Assembly (NCBI GenBank): GCA_014155875.1
Contig: JACEFZ010013277.1
Location: forward strand, 1 to 64,000
DNA from: Cepaea nemoralis
Taxonomy: Eukaryota > Mollusca > Gastropoda > Stylommatophora > Helicidae
Direction: 5' to 3'
DNA: 64,000 bases
Shown one piece after another: positions 57,143 through 64,000 of this stretch. The translations under genes were made by a program, and so were the position numbers. The notes beneath the pieces were generated by a model. It worked only from the letters and a program-made list of their open reading frames with translations. It did no database searches and was not told where the DNA came from. The number at the start of each line of letters is the position of its first letter. Within the stretch, counting starts at the first letter, position 1.

Positions 57143-60100
57143 ATAGGATCGGCAGTAAGAGGGAAGATAGTAAGATCCAAAAAGGGCATCAATATATTAA
57201 AAACCCAAAGGATGAGTATAATAGAACATTTAGAAATAAAAAACAAGCCGAGGTAAAGCAATTGTCATTAAATATGGTAGATCCTAGCTCATGTATAGTA
57301 CAGATAGGAAAATATAAAGTTAGAACATTAGTTGATTCGGGAGCACAAGTTAGCGTGATTAAAGAAGCATTTTTATATCGAATGTTAAAAAATTGTAAAA
57401 TAATTAGAATTCAAGAGAATCTTCATTCGGTAACGGGACAAAAATTAGAAGTGTTAGGACAAACGATGATAAATTTGAAATTAGGAGGGATAAATGTTAG
57501 GCATATGTTCCATGTGGTTAAAGATTTAAATAGAAATATGATATTGGGACGAGATTTTTTATTGAAAAATGGGGTGAGACTTTTATTTGATTTGCATAAA
57601 TTAAAATTCCAAGATGTTTACGTAGATCTAGAGGAAGATATGCATGTGTCGACATTAGTTAGAGTTAAAACAACCATGAATTTAAAACCACAGTCAGTTA
57701 ATTTGATACAAGCAAGACTGAAGAGAAACCCATATTATGTAGCAGGAAACATAGTTAGAATCACAGAATTGCAAAATGAAATAATTGATGAGCCAGGTTT
57801 AGAAGTTCCGGATGGAATAATAGAATTAGATAAAAGTTTAACATTTCCAGTAATGGTTATTAATAACACAGGTAGAGAAATTAAATTATACAGAGGATGT
57901 GTAATAGCTAAGCTAGAACATGACAGCGTTAGTGACATATTGACAACAGATAGAGTAAATATGGTGGGAATAAGTTATTCAGAAACCTCTAATGAAAGAA
58001 GTAATAATAGACGCGGATACAGAAGGAAAGGGAACGCAAGAATGGATGAATTGATCCATCCATATAGAAAAAATACAGCACAAATACATTCACTAGACAA
58101 AGTAACAAGAGAAAAAGAATTGTTAGCACAATTAAAAACTTCGCCAGAAAACAAGGAAGTGTTAGAACAACTGATAAAGCAAAATCAAGATGTGTTTGCG
58201 ATAAATGATTTAGAATTGGGTAAGACACAAACAGTCACGATGGAAATAGACACGGGAGATCATCCACCAATTAGTTTAAAACCATACAGAACTCCGTTAA
58301 GAAATAGAGAAGTAGTAGAAAAGGCAATAGAAGATATGTTGAAAGCAGGCATAATAACAAGATCAAAATCAGAATGGTCATCTCCGGTGGTAATAGTGGC
58401 CAAGTCTGATGGTTCGAACAGGTTCTGTTGTGACTACAGGGCGTTAAATAAAATTACTAAGAATGTAGCGTACCCACTGCCAGTAATTGATGATATTTTG
58501 GGGCTACTTAATGGTTCTACATATTTCACAACGCTGGACGCAAGGGCAGGATTTTGGTGTATTCCGATGTCAGTAGACGCGCAAAATAAAAGTGCCTTTT
58601 GTACTCATATGGGTTGGTACGAATTTTTACGTATGCCATTCGGTCTCAAAAATGCACCGTCTCACTATATGTTCTTAATGAATGAAGTACTAGACGGTAT
58701 GCAAAGTTTTGCCCTAGCATATATTGATGACGTATTGATTTTTACGAAAGGAGATGTAGAGAATCATTTGGAACATGTTAGACTAGTATTTGACAGATTA
58801 AGAAGGCATGACGTTAAATTAAAGCTTAGTAAGTGCCAGTTTTTAAAGACAGAAACAAAATATTTAGGCTATATAATAAATAGGGAAGGTATTAAACCAG
58901 ACATGGAAAAAATAAAAGTTATTAAAGAGTTACCTCCTCCCACTAACGTTAAGGAAGTAAGGGCTTTTATAGGAACCTGTGCGTATTATCGGCGGTTTGT
59001 ACCAGCCTTTTCAAGGATAGCAATACCTATTACGAATTTAACGGGAAAATACGCTAGATTTAAGTGGGATGATGAGTGTCAAAAAGCATTTGAACTTTTA
59101 AAAGAGAGCTTAACGGTGGTACCATTATTAACACATCCAGACCTGAATAAACAACTAATACTATACACAGATGCTTCAGACAATGCAATAGGAGCATGTT
59201 TGGTTCAACCATATGAAGGAGAAGAATCTGGAATACCAGGGTTTAAAAATGAAAGACCAATCTATTTCTTGTCGCATAAACTCAGCAAGACTCAAAAGAA
59301 ATGGCCGATTATTGAGAAAGAAGCATATGCAATACACTACGCGCTGCAAAAACTAAATTATTACTTACATAACGCCAATTTCATTATTAGAACTGACCAC
59401 ATGCCATTAAAGTCGATATTAGAAGCACCAATACAAAATAGGAAAATACAAACGTGGGCATTGAATTTACAAGGGTACAATGCTAAGGTTGAATATGTGT
59501 CAGGAAAACATAATACGTGCGCCGATCTTTTGTCTAGAATCCCGTACCCACAGTCATCAGGAAACACAGAAGATGAAGTTGAACCAGAGGTAGATGATCG
59601 AAACTGGCAAGTTAATATATTAGATTCTGCCATAATAAATAGGGAAGAATTTGAGAGTTTACCATCAGAGCAAGAGTCGGAAACTAGAACAGAAGACCCA
59701 CATTTAGAACAGTTTGATATGAAAACAGAACAAGAATTGGATCCGAAAGTAGTACAGATAAAAAAGAAATTGAAAGAAACAGGGGAAAATAGTTTTAAAA
59801 GAAAGTTTGTAGAGTTACAAGAAGACAATCAATTATATTATATCAGTGAAAAAGGTGAAGGAGTAAGAAAATATATTCCGAAACATTTAGAACAAGAAGT
59901 CTTAAAGGCGTACCACGATAATAATGGTCATTTTGGACGAGATAAGTTAGTGAAGGCTATTAGCAGTAAATATTATTGGCCGAATTTATTCAAAAGCGTA
60001 TATGAATATGTTGAAGCATGTGAAAAGTGTAGGTTAAGGAACATGAAGATAATTAAATGTCCTTTACAAGATACCGATATTCCTCAATTTCCAATGCAGA

Positions 60101-61509
60101 AAGTAAGTTTGGATATTTCAGGTCCTCATCCAAAAACATTATCGGGAAATGTATACTTACTACATATAGTTGATTCATATAGTCTTTGGCCAGAAGTATA
60201 TCCAATTCCAGACAAGAGTGCTGATTCAGTTATAAATATGCTTTTACAAGAATTTATACCAAGGTTTGGGTGTCCACAAATAATACTTACAGACAATGGG
60301 AAAGAGTTTGTAAATAAAAAGTTTGAGAAATTGGTAAAAGATTGGAATATAAAACACATTAGGACTTCATATTACAGACCAACTTCTAATGCAAAAAATG
60401 AGAGACAACATAGAACACTATACAATATTCTAGCGAAAAATGTAGAAGAACACGATATGGATTGGGATCTTTATTTGGGGATGGCATTAGCGGCGATACG
60501 TACACACGAAAATGAAGGAACAGGTTTCTCACCATTTTACTTAGTACATGGAAGAGAACCGATATTGCCAATTGATAATTTATTAAAACCTAGGAGAAAA
60601 TATTTGGGGGAAGATTTTCAAGAAACAAGGTTACAAGAAATGCATAAAGCACATGTACGTTTAAGAAATAATATAATTAAGGCTAGAGAAAGACAGAAGA
60701 AATACGCAAATAAAAATGCACACTTACAAGAGTTTAACGTAGGTGATAGGGTATATTATAAAAAACATAGAAAAAACTCTAAGTTTGATGCTCATTGGGT
60801 CCCGGGATACTATATTTTAGAAAAAAAAGGTCCAGTGTCGTATACTATTAAGAATCAAATTTCAGGGCATGTTGCACGTTCACATGTAGAACACTTAAGG
60901 CGGGATAATGAAGAAAGGGATGCAGAGAATAATAATAATAATAATTATTGTTCCGAAGAAATATTGTCGGGTGGACAGATCGTCAGACAATCGGGTTATC
61001 CAAGGCCTATAGAGAATGGAAAACAAGTAACAACAGCATCTAATACAGCTGAACAAGAAGAAACGATACCAAAAACAGTCATGACAGAGGAAAATAATGT
61101 GTATGACGATTATATGAGTGAAGAGTCAGTTAAGGAAAATATTGAACCTCCATTTATGAATACAAGACAAGCAGTAAAAAGAAAGTTGGATAGACAGAAA
61201 GAAAAAGAAATTAAGAGGCAAAGGAAACTTAGAGAGAATTCTTCGAGTGAGGAAGAGATGCCACTTTTTGAAAATCTGTTGAGACGGCAAGACAGAAAAA
61301 TTAGATTGGATGTAGAAAGGAAGAGATTAGCGGTTGCTAGTAATGGATATACAGATGGGGAACAAGAGATGGATGAAAAGTCAGAAACTGATGAAGAAGC
61401 GGATATGAAAGAAGATAGCTCTCCTCGAGAGGATAGCGACATTGATGTAGATATTGCAATTATAGAAAAAAATTTGAGGTTATTAAAGAAATGGAGAAGT
61501 GATAGATGA
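57124..61509 (+). CDS. pol: Gypsy Pol polyprotein (PR-RT-RNase H-IN)
   Basis: 1462 codons open after the frameshift site; no ATG is needed. Order: aspartic protease (LVDSGAQVSVI near residue 70); RT (the YPLP.IDD region near 455, FGLKNAPSHY, YIDDVLIF near 532); RNase H (YTDASD near 681, EKEAYAI, TDHMPLKS); integrase with an H2C2 zinc site (H..H..C..C near 930-980), then D (SLDISGP near 997), D (TDNGKEF near 1055), and E in KNERQ 36 residues later (DD35E); then a GPY/F-like segment (GDRVYYKK to ISGHVARSHVEHL). No chromodomain is seen. The last 150 residues are an unusual highly charged, Glu/Lys/Asp-rich tail. All catalytic residues that I checked are present. Confidence 0.92.
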   Translation: MASRLLNRIGSKREDSKIQKGHQYIKNPKDEYNRTFRNKKQAEVKQLSLNMVDPSSCIVQIGKYKVRTLVDSGAQVSVIKEAFLYRMLKNCKIIRIQENLHSVTGQKLEVLGQTMINLKLGGINVRHMFHVVKDLNRNMILGRDFLLKNGVRLLFDLHKLKFQDVYVDLEEDMHVSTLVRVKTTMNLKPQSVNLIQARLKRNPYYVAGNIVRITELQNEIIDEPGLEVPDGIIELDKSLTFPVMVINNTGREIKLYRGCVIAKLEHDSVSDILTTDRVNMVGISYSETSNERSNNRRGYRRKGNARMDELIHPYRKNTAQIHSLDKVTREKELLAQLKTSPENKEVLEQLIKQNQDVFAINDLELGKTQTVTMEIDTGDHPPISLKPYRTPLRNREVVEKAIEDMLKAGIITRSKSEWSSPVVIVAKSDGSNRFCCDYRALNKITKNVAYPLPVIDDILGLLNGSTYFTTLDARAGFWCIPMSVDAQNKSAFCTHMGWYEFLRMPFGLKNAPSHYMFLMNEVLDGMQSFALAYIDDVLIFTKGDVENHLEHVRLVFDRLRRHDVKLKLSKCQFLKTETKYLGYIINREGIKPDMEKIKVIKELPPPTNVKEVRAFIGTCAYYRRFVPAFSRIAIPITNLTGKYARFKWDDECQKAFELLKESLTVVPLLTHPDLNKQLILYTDASDNAIGACLVQPYEGEESGIPGFKNERPIYFLSHKLSKTQKKWPIIEKEAYAIHYALQKLNYYLHNANFIIRTDHMPLKSILEAPIQNRKIQTWALNLQGYNAKVEYVSGKHNTCADLLSRIPYPQSSGNTEDEVEPEVDDRNWQVNILDSAIINREEFESLPSEQESETRTEDPHLEQFDMKTEQELDPKVVQIKKKLKETGENSFKRKFVELQEDNQLYYISEKGEGVRKYIPKHLEQEVLKAYHDNNGHFGRDKLVKAISSKYYWPNLFKSVYEYVEACEKCRLRNMKIIKCPLQDTDIPQFPMQKVSLDISGPHPKTLSGNVYLLHIVDSYSLWPEVYPIPDKSADSVINMLLQEFIPRFGCPQIILTDNGKEFVNKKFEKLVKDWNIKHIRTSYYRPTSNAKNERQHRTLYNILAKNVEEHDMDWDLYLGMALAAIRTHENEGTGFSPFYLVHGREPILPIDNLLKPRRKYLGEDFQETRLQEMHKAHVRLRNNIIKARERQKKYANKNAHLQEFNVGDRVYYKKHRKNSKFDAHWVPGYYILEKKGPVSYTIKNQISGHVARSHVEHLRRDNEERDAENNNNNNYCSEEILSGGQIVRQSGYPRPIENGKQVTTASNTAEQEETIPKTVMTEENNVYDDYMSEESVKENIEPPFMNTRQAVKRKLDRQKEKEIKRQRKLRENSSSEEEMPLFENLLRRQDRKIRLDVERKRLAVASNGYTDGEQEMDEKSETDEEADMKEDSSPREDSDIDVDIAIIEKNLRLLKKWRSDR

Positions 61510-62657
61510 ATAGAGTGATACAAGGTTCTGCAGATGGCAGATAGAAGAAGAAGTTGGACACGATATTTTTGTGTTTACAAAGGTACTTGATGGAGTTTTG
61601 CTAAAGCGGAAAATTATTATTGGGTACTCAGAATATGGTATTGAAATTTGTATGTGTACATTGATTAATGTGTGGGGATAAATATGATGAGGGGATTGAA
61701 ATGCTTTGTTCAATTGTTGGGACTTCAATTGTGTTTTATGAAATGTGAAAAATAAGTTAACTTAGATGGTTATTTTTACGATGTTTTGGGTTGATTGAGT
61801 TACCTTGAGGGTGTTTAAAATGATTATTACTTTGAAGTTCAGTTAGAAGATGAATTAAAGTAGTGGTTAGTGAAGTGACTCTATATGTAGTAATGAAGGG
61901 GTATGTTGTTATTACATGTGGGGTATGCAATGTATATACAAGGTTTATAATAGGAGCTGGATTGAACAGCGTTTAAGGGGAGAATATGGGGGGAATGCCA
62001 GGTTGAAATTTGGCATTTAACTGCATATTGGAAGAAGAAGACTGTACTTAACAGTTAGGAAATTGTTGGTCTGAATAATACAAAGGCTGGCAGTTTTGGA
62101 TTAACATACTTTTTTGATAATAACAATTATTATTGACGGAAACTGAAGATAAATTTTGAAACTTTATTTTTTGATAAAGTTTTGAGAATGTATGGGAAGA
62201 GAAAGGTGATTACTTCTTACTTTCTTACTTTTTCCTTACTTTTATTGATTTCAGGTGCGCACCTACACAAATCTAATCTAGCTATTTTTTCCTGTCTATC
62301 CTAGAATACTGAGAGAGTGAGAATGTGAATAAGGGGGAAATTAAAGGATAAGGGGAATATCTTCAGTTTTGTCAATCATAATTTAGATGGACGTTTTAAA
62401 GTTAAAAGCGGTTCGCTTATGGAGACTTTTGTATTGTGGGGAATTTTATGGAGAGTTTTGTAGAAAGTTTTCTAGAGAACTTTATGACGAGTTTTGTAGA
62501 GAGTTTCGATATTATGATCTCTGGGTAGCAATTGGCTATGAGGAGATAGGAGAATTGACTTAGGAAATATATAGAATTGTTGTTATTGTAGTATAGAGAG
62601 GTAAAGTTAACTAATTAAAAGTGGGGTTGAGATTTTTTCAAGGAAAAATTCTCTTTG
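61510..62657. other. Gypsy 3' non-coding region
   Basis: About 1.15 kb with no long open frame on either strand and no envelope-like features. It is G/T/A-rich with short tandem motifs (GAGAGTTTTGTAGA-like near 62450-62510). Confidence 0.6.
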
Positions 62658-62670
62658 AAGAAGGGGAGGT
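62658..62670 (+). promoter_or_regulatory. Polypurine tract
   Basis: GAAGAAGGGGAGG directly before the 3' LTR, the expected primer for plus-strand DNA synthesis in LTR elements. Confidence 0.8.
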
Positions 62671-62672
62671 AT

Positions 62673-62966
62673 TGTAACAGTGAGGGATTCTAGGTTAGGA
62701 GTAAAGAGTTAAGGAATGCTGCGCATTCCTTGACTAGGGGGAAAACCATAGTGAACGTGTGTGCACGAATGAAGAAGGGTATCTAGGTAAACACACACGT
62801 CACTTGGGGGCCAGCGAGAACAGATGTCAACACCGAGAAGGGAGTCTCCATCATATGTGCTGAGCTAGAATGATTCATCAATAACATCCTTTTCTAACAA
62901 CGCGAAGACTGACTTGTCTGGTGCTATACGTTCACGATCATAGCCTTTGTGTGTAGCACTGTCACA
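62673..62966 (+). repeat. 3' LTR of the gypsy element
   Basis: 294 bp. It differs from the 5' LTR by one missing G in the poly-G run (near 62740) and A to C at 62885, which turns the AATAAA hexamer into AATAAC. The palindrome is conserved (62711-62731). Confidence 0.93.
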
Positions 62967-63020
62967 GTATGTATGTATGTATGTATGTCTGTATGTCTGT
63001 ATGTATGTATGTATGTATGT

Positions 63021-63060
<40 letters not shown>

Positions 63061-63131
63061 ATGTATGTATGTATGTATGTATGTATGTATGTATGTATGT
63101 ATGTATGTTTGTATGTATTTTTGTATGTATG

Positions 63132-63165
<34 letters not shown>

Positions 63166-63230
63166 TGTATGTATGTATGTATGTATGTATGTATGTATGT
63201 ATGTATGTATGTATGTATGTATGTATGTAT
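62967..63230. repeat. (TGTA)n array split by the gypsy element (right part)
   Basis: Continuation of the array left of the gypsy element, with a TG patch (63024-63043). It ends abruptly at the hAT terminus. Confidence 0.96.
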
Positions 63231-64000
63231 TAGGGGTGTACCGGATTTCGGCTTCGGCTCTGGCTCCTGTCCAATTTTGTCGGATTGAGGACGGATTTGT
63301 GGTGCCTAGTCACATGAATTTTCTGTACATGTTTCATGAGGCCAAGCCGAATTTTAGGCAATAGCACAGTAGCACTTCCGGTTTACTAATTCTCGCTGAT
63401 GTAAATAAGAATTTAAAGAAAAAGAACACTGATATTGAATTTTAATGGTGCATTACTTCATGAGTTTGTTGGACTTGAATATTTCTTATTTTCATAAATT
63501 TCTTTGGTCTTGCCCATAAAATAAAATAGCATCAAAATCTAAGTCATACAGCGCCGTTTGGGATTACTTCAAGGTTAAAGACGATGTAATATGTAAGTTG
63601 TGTGACAAACAGTTATTGCGTGGACGATCAGATTGCCCCAAAGACTTCTCAACATCATCAATGCAGACTCATTTGCGATCGATGCACAGGAAAAGCTATG
63701 ACGAAATTATGGAAAAGAAAGCAAAACTGGAGGCCAGTGTATTGGCGACCACATCTATGATGAATCTGGGACCGTGTTTGCACAAAGCAAGCAGCAGTAC
63801 CCAGCAGTCAATTATGCAGGCATGGGACCGGGCCAAAATTTGGGACATCAACCGTCCCAATGCTAAACGCATTCATGCTGCCGTAGCCCGAATGATAGCC
63901 ATAGATATGGAGCCTTTTCAAGTAGTGGAACGACCAGGTTTCAGAGAGGTGATGCATACAATGGAAAAAAGGTATGAATTGCCTTCAAGAAAGTACTTTG
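63231..64000 (+). mobile_element. hAT DNA transposon, 5' part (runs off the window)
   Basis: Starts with TAGGGGTGTACCGGATTT, typical hAT terminal text, directly at the edge of the TGTA array. About 290 bp of leader precede the transposase frame. The other end and the 8-bp target duplication are beyond the right edge. Confidence 0.8.
63520..64000 (+). CDS. BED-finger hAT transposase, N-terminal part (partial)
   Basis: Open from 63520 to the window end (about 160 codons), following a stop at 63517. It begins with a BED zinc finger: SAVWDYFKV, VICKLCDKQLLRG, then H....H in MQTHLRSMHRKSY. It continues with the hAT N-terminal region, including MIAIDMEPFQVVERPGFREV, a signature of hAT/ZBED transposases. 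No ATG is seen before the finger, so the start is either a spliced upstream exon or lost. The catalytic core lies outside the window. Confidence 0.82.

Larger units (their letters stand above)
54811..62966 (+). mobile_element. Ty3/gypsy LTR retrotransposon, complete
   Basis: 8.16 kb. LTRs of 295 and 294 bp start TGT and end ACA, and differ by one substitution and one indel, so insertion was recent. The GTAT duplication on both sides is a 4-bp target duplication, though it lies in a repeat of the same text. Order is LTR, leader, gag, pol (PR-RT-RNase H-IN), about 1.1 kb non-coding, polypurine tract, LTR. The pol order (integrase after RNase H) is that of Ty3/gypsy. No envelope frame was found. 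Confidence 0.93.

Noticed and set aside
61510..62657. Envelope gene of the gypsy element
   Set aside because: No frame of useful length, signal peptide or membrane segment was found between pol and the 3' LTR.
54806..62971. A 5-bp target duplication for the gypsy element
   Set aside because: The five flanking bases differ (TGTAT against GTATG); only four bases (GTAT) match, and because the target is a TGTA repeat even that length is uncertain.

Overview
This is repeat-dense nuclear DNA from an animal. It has spliced exons with consensus acceptors and donors, several families of APE-type non-LTR retrotransposons (LINEs), a complete Ty3/gypsy element, cut-and-paste DNA transposons and kilobase-long tetranucleotide arrays. 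No operons, Shine-Dalgarno sites or CRISPR arrays are visible. The species cannot be read from the sequence; an invertebrate metazoan is my best guess.

The only host gene I can support is on the + strand. At least six exons (2606-2787, 6818-6992, 12829-12966, 14738-14922, 17441-17615, 21104-21259) encode repeating CUB-type extracellular modules. Three exon types recur in fixed order, with lengths near 138-156, 182-185 and exactly 175 nt, and constant phases (0-0, 0-2, 2-0). Homologous exons join cleanly across introns of 1.8-5.8 kb. The first 175-nt exon carries two offsetting frame changes and an in-frame TAG relative to its intact paralogue. A weaker seventh exon may lie at 23057-23245. Both ends of the gene are outside the window or unrecognised.

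The introns and 3' part are filled by mobile DNA. LINE family A (RT plus C-terminal C2H2 finger, TGTA-type tail) has six copies. Family B (4.6 kb) is present as two head-to-tail copies at 28879-38131. Family C (3.9 kb, EN-RT-RNase H, uninterrupted frame) sits antisense inside an A copy at 40163-44039 with a 10-bp target duplication. Family D (RTE-like, TGAA-type tail) has several truncated copies. DNA transposons include a piggyBac-like element, a foldback mariner derivative, two pogo/Tigger relics, a hAT MITE, a hairpin MITE and the 5' part of a BED-finger hAT element at the right edge.

From 38 kb to 63 kb the layout is dominated by (TGTA)n arrays alternating with A copies: array-A2(+C)-array-unique-array-A3-array-A4-array. 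The gypsy element (54811-62966) is inserted in the last array, and the hAT element abuts what remains of it. A2, A3 and A4 share the same 5' breakpoint and the same nonsense codon, so they look like segmental copies of one insertion. The very long Met-Tyr-Val-Cys and Tyr-Ile-His-Thr frames in these arrays are artefacts of a repeat without stop codons. I found no convincing novel multi-gene system. The strongest second-look items are the damaged CUB exon, the family-specific LINE tails that appear to seed giant microsatellites, the intact C element, and the gypsy frameshift site and LTR changes.
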